A program made the position numbers and the translations under genes. A DNA stretch of 64,000 nt from Bolinopsis microptera (Eukaryota; Ctenophora; Tentaculata; Lobata; Bolinopsidae): positions 868,001 through 932,000 of the forward strand of contig NC_087073.1 of the NCBI RefSeq assembly GCF_026151205.1, written 5' to 3'. Every line of letters starts with the position of its first letter. Within the stretch, counting starts at the first letter, position 1. Below the pieces are notes generated by a model. That model saw only the letters and a list, made by a program, of their open reading frames with translations, was not told the origin of the DNA and made no database searches. Positions 22,350 to 32,605 of this stretch are shown here, one piece after another.

Positions 22350-23841
22350 CGGGTATCGGCCTTACAAAATGACAGGCCTCACAAAATGACAGCCCACATA
22401 GACCATGCTGTAGCTTAGGTTCCCTATACATTGAACCCTATTCCTTTTACTGTATGAAAGAGAAAAGCATTAATTAACACTTCCCAAGGAATGATAATGA
22501 CATAGAATCTATATTTCTTACATAAATATGGACGTTTTTGCTGTTCAGTCATTGCCCCGCCTAACTGTTACCCAGAATGGAGACCAAAGTTTTGAATTTA
22601 ACCCCAGAAAACCATGTACTACCATGACTTATGTCAATCAAAGACTACTCTGGTCAAATAAAAAAACTGATTTAGTGACTTTGGTAGAAGAAATGACAAA
22701 AAAATGACCTAGCCTCACAAAATGACAGTGTTATGCCTCACAAAATGACAGTTTTATTTTATGATACAAAGATGGCATATTTATATTGGATGCCCCTTGC
22801 CTAATTATTGGTATTCTTAAACCCAATAAGCTCATGATGAGCCTAAATGTGTTTGTTTGATCATCAATTTTGATCAAAATGCCTCACAAAATGACACCGA
22901 AAAGCCTTACAAAATGACAATGTTTCAGATTGAATTATTTTCATCATCTAAAATGGATCAGAGACAGTCAATACAAGAAGGAGTTAAAAATAATCATAAT
23001 CTGACAGTTAACAATCAAGTGGCATTAAAACAGTGCAGTTCTGATATCAAAACTTTGATTTCAAACTCTTTGATTTCAAACTCTGATTTCAAAACTCAAC
23101 GAAATAAAGCTTCTATTTTGTGAAAGCAGAGAGTAATAACAACTCCTAAAACATGTCAAACGTTAACTAAACACTGAAAAGTGATATATCCAGTCATAGA
23201 AAATATCAAATATAACCAAATACTGTGTTCAAGTATGAAAACAAAAAATGATTTTACGCCTCACAAAATGACATTTTTTTAATCTTTTCAAAGTATAAAA
23301 AATGTTCCTTTTTAAATATATTTTGGTAAAAACAGAACTGGTATAATATAAACAACATATATATCTAACAGTAAGACACGTGAAAGAATAATGAAACTTT
23401 TTCCCAAATCGGATTTGAAGTGATGCCGTTTTGGGTTGTCATTTTGTAAGGCACTATCTCACGCGAAATTGCCCAACTTTTTTTAATCATCCTTTTTCCT
23501 GTAAAAGCTATTCCAATCTTCAATCTATTATATTTATCTAACTGTCCTAGGTGAAATCAAATTTCTATAGGCTGCTGTTAAAAAATGACAGCCGTGACGA
23601 AATTGTCATTTTGTAAGGCATGTTTTTTTGGAAGATTTCAAAGATGACAATTTTTATCGCAAAATTTACGGTTTTTCAATCAATGAAACTAATAAATCAA
23701 TGAAACTAATCAAATCAACCCCCGGGAAGAAAAATATACCTGTTGAACTACCTATCTGGATAATAAAACATGAACAAAACTCATTTTTGTGCATTTCAGA
23801 GCCATCTCCTTTTTCGTGTCATTTTGTAAGGCCGATACCCG
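22350..23841. mobile_element. Non-autonomous TA-flanked DNA element, 1.49 kb
   Basis: Perfect 25-bp terminal inverted repeats begin CGGGTATCGGCCTTACAAAA and are flanked by TA on both sides, the target duplication of Tc1/mariner and related superfamilies. The motif GCCTYACAAAATGACA, which is part of the terminal repeat, recurs about ten times inside: direct in the left two thirds and reversed in the right third. No transposase is visible; two internal frames of 83-88 aa show no domain. The internal copies may be transposase-binding sites. Confidence 0.85.
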
Positions 23842-26800
23842 TATGTAAATTTAAAACTATCCGTGGTTTTTTCTTTTAAATAAATACGTTATTATTTTAC
23901 CTAAGTCCAAAGCCAGCTTTGAAAAATTTACTATTAAATCATAATATATCATCAACTTTAAATATTTACAATGCAAAAATTCATTAATCTGTAAACACGC
24001 GTACTCCAGCCCCTAAACGCATAAATTGTTATGCGGCGCGGCTCAAGCCGCGCACGTACGTATTATTTTATACTGTTTGCTTTCTAATAAATATCGTGCC
24101 AATGTGTACGTCTAAATTGTAAACGTTCATGTTTTGTGTAAAGTGAATCCAATTGGGACTAGTGACAAGGATAAGGACCCAAGTGCCTGTACGGCTTTTT
24201 CGGACCCCTGTGGACCACTACTCTTGAAATCACTCTACAACATTGAACATCTATATCTACTACGTCATTTGGCAATTATTGTCATTAATCTAACTTTCTA
24301 ATTAATTGCCGAGGGGGAAGAGTAAACGCTTCACATTAAAATTCAATATACAAAATTCAAAACCATCAATACGGTATTAAATATTATGGACAAATCTATA
24401 GATCTATTTCGTAGTCATATATTCACATGATTTGCTTTATATTATCTTAATACTGTAATGAAGTACAGTAGGATTTGTGTTTCGAGAAAGAAAGGTTGCG
24501 GTCAAATTATTAACAAAAGTAAACAAAAGTCCATCAGGGACTCCGTGGAGTCGAAAAAGGTACACGGCTGCTGTCTGGAGCTGCTAGGCATTTATTGATC
24601 AAGATGTTTTATTGTATTGATTTATAATGATTCTATTGTTCGTGACTAATCAAGTTCTAAGTGGAGGTATAAAGTGCTGCTCAAGATACTTCGTCATCTC
24701 ATGTCCAGTATAATGATTAAGATAGTATACAATGCAGTTTTAGTAGTTGACCCATACAGTTAAGTCCGTCATAACTCACAATCGTTAAGTCGTCGGTCAA
24801 TTGTCAGAGTCGTTGTGTGTTTATTCGTTGAGATAGCAGTAAGATAAGATGTTTCGCGCGCGCGCGTTTAATCCCGTCGACGTGAGATGTGACAATGAAA
24901 ACGCCATAGAATTATTATTTTCGCGCGTTACGTAGAGTTTACCAGTGTGTAATACTAGTTAACACTGGGTGTACACTGAGTGTAAGTGTAAGTTTCATAT
25001 ACAAGCCGTTGAATATTTCCAATTTTGAGTGTATCGTGAGCATGTTTTACAGTGCGATTGCTCGGTACTAGTGTGTTTGTGTATATATATATATATATCA
25101 TTTGTGGAGTATGGTGTAAGTAATGTTTTTGGTTGGAGTGCAGTGGTTGTATGTATGAGAAAAGTATGATAACTGAATGGGACAAGGAATTCAGTAATAC
25201 TGTATTCCTTGTCCCATTCAGTTATCATACTTTCGTCTTTAAGGTTATAGCCAAAATCTTTGGGATCTCAGGGAGAAGATCCGTAGCTAACTTGTGGTGC
25301 ATTTTATGTACTTTCAATTCAGAGGTTTTTCCCAAAGGGGGAGCCCTCACTCGGCACCACTGCTCTAAGATGTCATACCAGTCAATGCTAAATATTTTGT
25401 AAGGTGTTGAATAAGGGATCCCCTTTAGAGTACTATAATACGGGCCATGATCTGACCCTGTACTCAGTGTATCTGAGGTTTAACCTTAAACTTGTTTCAC
25501 TTTAAATATTCTCTAAGCATCCTTTTCTTCCCTATACTACTTTTTTTTTATTAAAAAAAGTATTCAAACAATATACACATAATATCACAATGACCCTTTA
25601 TAAAATAATATAAAAGATAATCACCTCAATATAAAATTAAAATCACCCTTGGCTTTGTGGCTCCAAGTTCAGATCTAGACTATCTATATTGACAAAGTTC
25701 TTTCTCGCACCTCTGTCTCCCTATACTACTGTGTACTATACTGTTACATACAAGTGTATGTAAAAAATTGTTCGAGTACTACTACAAGGTTATAAGTTTT
25801 GAACGAGCACTTGTAGGTAACAGTGAGCATGGAAAGGTCGGACACTTGGACATATGATACTTCGAAGTATCGACGCAGGATACTTCGAAGAAATTTAGAC
25901 GAGTAACATCCGTCAATGTTAATCATTCGCAGCTCGGCATGGGCCAGTGGTGCATTGCACTGCGATCCCACGAAGTGATTGTGAGAAAAATTATTTTATG
26001 CGCGGCGCGTCCTTCACCTAACCTTGTGCTTTCGCGCCGCTGCAAGATCAAGGACTTTGGTTAAAGCAAGCTTTGGATAGTAGAGCAAGCGCGGCTCCAT
26101 ATTTTAACACTACAAAGCATTACTTAAATGTTTGAATACATTATTAGATATTAAAATAAAATAAAGTATAAACGTATTTTTAATAATAAAATTAATCCAA
26201 AACCAATTTTTGATTGAATTCTAAAAATGAAACAATCCACGTTTATTTTATTAATAATTTGATTGACTATTGAAGATTTCCATATTTTACAGTTCGTAGA
26301 TAGTTCGTACACCGCTCGTGAACATCTCGTAAACAGTTTGTAACTTAACCAGCTCGTAGCCTTCGGCAGTCGCGCGCCAAATTCAACGTCCAGAGTTAAG
26401 TTTTTAATTTTTAAATTTTGTAGCGCGATGAGTTACTGAGCCGCGCATTTAATAATACTTCTCGCTGTCGTTAGATCGGCCAAATGCGCTACTGGGCCTC
26501 GCCGAGCTGCGAAGAATTGACATCGTCAAATAAGTTTAATTCAATTCCTATCTCTTTTTACCTATCCAAATCAATATTATGTTTATAATCTGTAATTTTT
26601 AAAAAACTCTGTTTTTCATATACAGTGAAATTAATTCAAAACTTAAACCCATTGTAATTGTGATTAGTGAAGAAAATTTTTGCTTGACTTTTATTACATT
26701 TGTTAATAATTTGCTGTGCCATTAAATTAAATTATAAATTCAAAATTTACATGCCAATAATTGCAGTTTGTTATGATTTATCACAGTTGACCTCACTTTT

Positions 26801-27265
26801 CTATTTAATTTTGATATAAATTATATATGTATTTGTAGGAGTTCCCACACTCCCACAGATCTTGTCATACATTGTATGACCAGCCGCGCACGAGTGCGCG
26901 GCTCCCCTGTATCGTTCAAACTCTACACTAGGGGGTACTATAGTGAAACGACCGTGGGGGTCACGATGTGATACAACACAGATCTAAAAAGACATTAGAC
27001 AAGTAACAGAATCGGAAAATAGACTCGTATTTGTGTTTTTTGTTTTTTTATATAATTTAATTTTTAAAGCGTATGTCATGCATTGCCCACGTTAAAAAAT
27101 TTGTTTCACTATTTTTAACTGATTATGATGTAGCCAATAAATTAGTCCATTATAGAGACAATCCCCTTACGGGGGCTTTGAATCAATCAATTAAATTATA
27201 TTAGCTATTTTAGATTTAACAATATAATAATCTCATTCATCAACTCTCAAAATGCAAAAGATTAC
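23842..27265. other. Intergenic AT-rich region with GC-rich short palindromes
   Basis: No coding exon is supported. GC-rich hairpins such as GCGCGGCTCAAGCCGCGC (about 24036) and AGCCGCGCACGAGTGCGCGG (about 26881) punctuate AT-rich DNA. This region lies between the divergently oriented RING and zinc-finger genes, so promoters could be here. Confidence 0.45.
25161..25233. repeat. Perfect 30-bp inverted repeat with 13-base loop
   Basis: The arm at 25161-25190 (AAAGTATGATAACTGAATGG and ten more bases) is exactly complementary to 25204-25233. The loop contains a further CAGTA/TACTG pairing. Either transcript would fold into a long perfect hairpin. Candidates are a recent palindromic MITE or a small-RNA precursor. 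Confidence 0.85.
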
Positions 27266-28313
27266 GGGAGCAGGGGGTCTTTTTGAAATTTCTCTCGAAA
27301 TTGATTTTTTAAGTGTTTCTAATAGAGCTAGAGGGGAGTGATATCTATCTGCTGCTTTTTTTCTCGCTAAGTAAAGTAGAAGTAAAGTAAAAATTATGAC
27401 ATAACATCATCACTAATGTCTACAAAGTATCATCACACTACATGGAAAAATAACTATTTCTCCATCAAATTTAAAGGTAATAATTTATCAAATATTAATC
27501 ACGAATAAAAACAACATTAAAAAATTTAATTTATTCATACTTCCCAGTGGAATAAAGATTTATAACACGTTTCTTTGCTACATAAGGATGAAACCACAGA
27601 TGATCATTGTGTTTTACCTTATTACTGATATAACTGGTACCTTCAATTCTTGTTAAAACTTCTTTCGAAACATTCCAAAAATGAAAGTCATTTACAATAC
27701 ATTTAGAAATTATATTCTTTAAAAAAAATATTTTTCCTAGCCAACGTTATTGATGGTCAAATGTTAGCGCTTATGTGTAATTGTATTGCGCGAGCGATTT
27801 TAAATCATGCATACCGAAAGTCGAGTCTATAAATCTATCTTCTTCAACAGTTTTTGAGCAATCACCCTGAAACTTTCAGGATATGTTCTTAGGATCATTT
27901 AGAAGATTCTGATCGGCCAGAATTTTGAGATAGGCCTCGAAAAAATGTTTATTTCAATTTGAAAATCTTGGATCTGATTTTTTGACGATTTTTCCAGGTC
28001 CGAGATTTCTAAAATCGAATACAAAATTTTAAGGGGCCTATCTCAAAATTATGTCCAACCAGAATCTTTTAAATTATCCTCTGAACATATCCTGAAAGTT
28101 TGAGGGCGATTGCTCAAAAACTGTCGAAGAAGATCGATTTTTAGACTAGATTTTCGGTACACATGAGTGCTGACCTTTGACTGGCGATAACTTCGGCTAG
28201 GAATAACATTTTTCCATAGGACCAAAAGCAGCAGATAGATATTACTCCCCTCTGTTGGAAACACTTAAAAAATCAATTTCAGGAGAAATTTCAAAAATAA
28301 CCCCCCTGCCCCC
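27266..28313. mobile_element. Degenerate long inverted-repeat element, 1.05 kb
   Basis: The left part (from GGGAGCAGGGGGTC, then TTGAAATTTCTC) and the right part (ending GAGAAATTTCAAAAATAACC and CCCCCTGCCCCC) are imperfect complements over several hundred bases; an inner region around 27830-28190 is also self-complementary. The left arm has an unmatched stretch at about 27361-27725. A TTA next to each end may be the target duplication. No transposase frame is visible. Confidence 0.75.
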
Positions 28314-28778
28314 TTAATAAACTTGTGTTCTCAATTTCATAAAACATTTTTCAATTTTACTGCCCATATTAGTACAATCCCATTACATCCACTAGGTTTA
28401 AAATGTCTGACAAGCCAATGATGCCAAAAATTGTTCAACCTCTCTGTTTTTCATTGAGGTAATAATTTATAATCAAATTTGATAACTAGTATGTATGTGC
28501 CATGTAGAGAATGTACATTTTATTTCTATTGTCATTGTAAAGATAGTTCAATGATACACTCGTATTAAAACCAATTTTCATTTTCGTTTGTCTCCCATCC
28601 CTGAGAATTATAAAGACCAGATTTTATATTTTAAGTTTCTATAGACAAAGATACATAATATTATAATAACTGTGGATACTAGATGTATGAAATTTTAACA
28701 ACATTACGACCTTGAACAATTAATTAGAAATATCTATATAACATATAAGTTGCCCAACTTTGCAAACAACCGTTTCAG
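28314..28778. other. AT-rich 5' flank or intron of the zinc-finger gene
   Basis: No exon is identified. The next exon is entered through an acceptor at 28778 in phase 1, so an upstream coding exon should exist left of it but was not found. Confidence 0.4.
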
Positions 28779-30952
28779 AAGCCTCAAAAACCACACGGCA
28801 CGTAAATCCAACGCTTACCCTTGTCTCAACACAATGGAGAGGTTAAAAGCTACAGGAGACAACTGCAATACAGTACGTGTAAACGTGCTCACACCCAGTC
28901 CAGAACGCTTTCTTCCCTCCACTAAACCAGAGGTCACTGTACTGACGCCCAGTCCTGAACGCCTTCTTCCCTCCAGCAAACCAGAGGTCACTGTAATCAG
29001 TGACGATTCAGGTGCAGTGGTTTTACATATTACTTAGACTTAGACCATTTCAATAGTCATTCGAATTTTTGGTCACAAACCTTCTTGAGAGTAATTAAAA
29101 CTTAATTACAACTACAATTAGATGATATCCCAGATGTGGAAGAGCCCTACTCGCTTCCGCCCACTCCTTCTATCAGTGACGACAGTGACGACCTCTTTGT
29201 TCTCTCCTGCCTACCTAAAGTTAAATCGGTGTGTAAACAATATATCAGTTATTTGACAATAACAGTTTGTATAAGTGATTAAACTGATAAGGAAGTTGAG
29301 TCAATAATGTGATGTGATTCCACACACGGTCCAGTTGTTTCTATTAGTGTTTCTAATAATTACAATTTTTTATTATCATTGAGTGGGCTCAATAGTCTAT
29401 AAATAGCTTACAATCAACATTGAGATGCACGTCTTAACAAAAGCACCAGTGTAAAATCACCAATGGCAAAACTTTTCAGCTCAACGATCCAAGTTCACAC
29501 AAATATTGCATACTGGAAATCTTACTGGACATTAATTTTCAGGTGACATCGTTAAGTGAAACTTGTAGAAATAACGGTCTAGATAACCGGAGTTTAGTCC
29601 TCATTCCTACCGTCAAATCAGTAAGTTCTTCCTTAGCATTTGTAAATTTCCTTTAACTCTACAAAATCAACCAACTTTGCTAATTTTACTATTTCTTTTT
29701 AGTAAGTGCAGTATGATATGTGATCGTCATTAAGGTATACGGTTACGTAACGGTCTTATTCATTACATGAGACTTGAGAGCCATATTACGTGTACATCAG
29801 TTACAGGTAATGATATGGATCTGTTGTACAAGTAATATGTGTTGTTTGCATCATATGATGGTGTACACTGTACAAGTTCTACAACGTATCATCATAACCA
29901 GAACTAATGTTTAGTTACGTTATATATACTCTCATAACTTGTAAAACTTGTGACCATCAAGACGAGATCAGCTATAATATTATGTGTATAATAAAGAGAT
30001 CAGCTATAATATTATGTGTATAATAAAGAGATCAGCTATAATATTATGTGTATAATAAAATAACTTATACTGCTCGATATAAACGTGTATATTATGCGCT
30101 CTCTGCTCTGGTATAATCATCATAATGACATACATTTTCTCGTGTGTGAGAGAGGAGTCGTCACTACAAGTCGTCTCTGTTCAGGTAACTATGGTTACTA
30201 GTGTAGGTAACTAGGGTTACTTGGTTACTAATGTAGGTAACTATGGTTACTAATGTAGGTAACTATGGTTACTAATGTAGGTAACTATGGTTACTAATGT
30301 ATGTAACTATGGTTACTAATGTAGGTAACTATGGTTACTAATGTCTCTGTTCAGGTAACGACGGTTAGGGAGAGTGATGAGATACCAAGTAATCTGAGAG
30401 TGCACCCCTGTCACTGGCGTGACTGCCACACCTCGTGTGAGACTCCTGAGTCGCTACATATACACATCCTATCCCTTCACGCCACCGTGTATGTTAATTG
30501 TTAATCTTATTCTAATCTATTGTTATTTTAACACACCTCTTGATTCGGATGGTAAACTAACTAAAGTACTAAAGTAACTATTGTTACGGTACTAAGTGTA
30601 TGATCCCCCCCCCCCCTAACTAAACTATTGTTACCACCCGGCTTATCGGAACTACCAATGCTCAATGCTATTGTTACTGATAATTTTACCATTTTGGTGC
30701 AGCTTAAATGAAGATGCAATATGAAAGCTTAGTAGGTGACTGGCGCTCAGAGCTGATTGCGAGAGTAACTAATGTTTACGACATATTGTTGGTGAATACT
30801 TATACCTTATACAGGGAGGCGATGAGTTGCGGGTGGGCTGATTGCTCAGTGTACGGCAAGAAGTTCCGGAACGTAGCATTGTTCGGAAGACACGTACAGA
30901 CCCACACAGGGGCTCTCAACTTCGCCTGTATCTGGGAGGGGTGTAGTGAGAG
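28779..30952 (+). CDS. GLI/ZIC-like C2H2 zinc-finger protein, partial, five exons
   Basis: Plus-strand exons are 28779-29011, 29122-29228, 29543-29620, 30355-30488 and 30815-30952. The phases agree throughout. The N-terminal part is disordered, with a tandem repeat (VLTPSPERFLPSTKPEVTV then VLTPSPERLLPSSKPEVTV) followed by acidic VISDDSDD, which resembles a SUMO-interacting motif. Two zinc fingers follow: PCHWRDC..ESLHIHILSLH, and CGWADCSVYGKKF..LFGRHVQTH joined by TGALNF to the start of a third, ACIWEGC. The C-x-W-x2-C spacing and the KKF..HVQTHTG pattern resemble fingers 1-2 of GLI/ZIC proteins, which bind DNA. The donor at 30952 leaves finger 3 incomplete, so the 3' end lies further right. 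The first in-frame ATG is at 28834, but the exon is entered by an acceptor, so the start is also missing. I could not assign an orthologue. Confidence 0.7.
29964..30059. repeat. 32-bp direct repeat, three copies
   Basis: Three identical copies of a unit starting GAGATCAGCTATAATATTAT lie in the intron before zinc-finger exon 4. Confidence 0.95.
30172..30359. repeat. GGTAACTATGGTTACTAATGTA array between two copies of an acceptor
   Basis: GTCTCTGTTCAGGTAAC occurs at both ends, 30172-30188 and 30343-30359. The second is the real acceptor and first codons of zinc-finger exon 4. The minisatellite in between has a unit of about 22 bp. Confidence 0.9.
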
Positions 30953-30954
30953 GT

Positions 30955-31450
30955 GAGTGTTAAAGTTACTTAGGGTTACTAAGGTCACTAATTTAGGTAA
31001 CTAGGGTTACTAGTGTAGGTAACTAGGGTGACAAATGTAGGTTACTAAGGTCACTAATGTAGGTAACTATGGTTACTAGTGTAGGTAACTAGGGTTACTA
31101 ATACTAATGTAGGTAACTAGGGTTACTAATGTAGGTAACTAGGGTCACTAATGTAGGTAACTAGGGTTACTAATGTAGGTAACTAGGGTCACTAATGTAG
31201 GTAACTAGGGTTACTAATGTAGGTAACTAGGGTTACTAATGTAGGTTACTAAGGTCACTAATGTAGGTAACTAGGGTTACTAATGTAGGTAACTAGGGTT
31301 ACTAATGTAGGTAACTAGGGTTACTAATGTAGGTTACTAAGGTCACTAATGTAGGTAACTAGGGTTACTAATGTAGGTAACTAGGGTTACTAATGTAGGT
31401 AACTATGGTTACTAGTGTAGGTAACTATGGTTACTAGTGCATGTAACTAG
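30955..31450. repeat. GGTAACTAGGGTTACTAATGTA minisatellite after exon 5
   Basis: About 22 units of a roughly 22-bp repeat begin within 30 bases of the donor of zinc-finger exon 5. The unit is closely related to the array before exon 4. Confidence 0.95.
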
Positions 31451-32171
31451 GCAGTGTGACTAGATATAGTATTTAACAGACTATTAATAAAAACAACACA
31501 ATCCCACCACACGCCACATTACACACTCACTTGTCAAGTTTCCGTGTGTAGCAAGCAACTATTTCCTGCCTGCAGGGGCCCAGGGGCCATGTCATCAGTA
31601 ACCATAGTAACTTAAACATGTCATCCCTCTAAAACCCCGTCACTCCCTCGGCGCGGGGGCAAATTACATTTTCTCACAGCTGCAAATTAGTAGTCTAGAT
31701 TAAAAGGAAACTGCACATCCCTGTTGACTGTAGGTACACTACCTCACTACATACACACTGCTGCTACAGTGTAGTCCGCACCAGACTGCCAGTCCTATAC
31801 TGACCACCTTTACTGGCTAGGTCACACCTAATATTAGGGCTGTTAACAACAACGGAAGGACCTGGTGGGGGGTGACGTCATGACCTGGCTGGTGACGTCA
31901 TGACCTGGTTACAGCTATGTCTGGGGTGTATTCCTGTTTCTGACGCAATGACACTAATTTAATTGCTCCCGAGAAATGTGTGGTATCAAATAGCTCGCTT
32001 TCTATACTAGGTAATACTTACTCCCAAGGTAGGTACTACACGTTAGTTTACAATTATACGTCTACACTCTACAGTCTACATGTACGTGATAATGCAGATT
32101 ATGTAAAATAATCCCAATAATTTGTCTTGTTATCACATTTAAATTCAGGAAATATCCTGGATCATTCAGTG
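31451..32171. other. Unique stretch, probably intronic or intergenic
   Basis: No exon completing the third zinc finger could be recognised here. It has two copies of CTGGTGACGTCATGACCTGG-like sequence around 31865-31905 that contain CRE-like TGACGTCA. Confidence 0.4.
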
Positions 32172-32173
32172 TA

Positions 32174-32593
32174 CAGGGTGTTCCGAGACTCGTGTCCAAA
32201 TTTTGAATAGCTCTCAAAATCTAACAAATGAATCAAACGGTTTAATTTTTGTTTTAAATTGTAGAGAAATTATTACTTTTTACAATACATAACAAAAATA
32301 AATCTAATCCTTTAACAATTTTTCGAACCAAGCCCCCTTTCTGCATAGAAGGTTTTGAACCCATGGAATCATATTGTCTATTGCACGTTTTACCATGTTA
32401 ATTTAAAACTTTTTAGCCTCCCTTCTGATATTGTTTTTCAGCTGTTCTATCGTTTTTGGGACTGGGTCTAAATAAACACGTTCTTTAAGATAGCCCCACA
32501 AAAAGAATTTTGAAAACCAATTTCATTTAATTTGCTCCTTTATAAAATAAATGAATTGTAATTTCAAATTTGGACACGAGTCTCGAAAACCTG
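32174..32593 (-). mobile_element. Mariner-like transposon relic, 420 bp
   Basis: The ends are inverted repeats (CAGGGTGTTCCGAGACTCGT at left; CAGGTTTTCGAGACTCGTGT read from the right) flanked by TA. On the minus strand at about 32508-32403 a frame reads FFLWGYLKERVYLDPVPKTI and on to a stop, the conserved C-terminal region of IS630/Tc1/mariner transposases. The catalytic core is absent, so this is an internally deleted, inactive copy. Confidence 0.88.
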
Positions 32594-32605
32594 TAGTACA
32601 GGGAG

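Noticed and set aside
25133..25402. 89-codon plus-strand ORF and overlapping minus-strand ORFs
   Set aside because: They run through the perfect palindrome, so the mirrored frames are expected; no recognisable domain.
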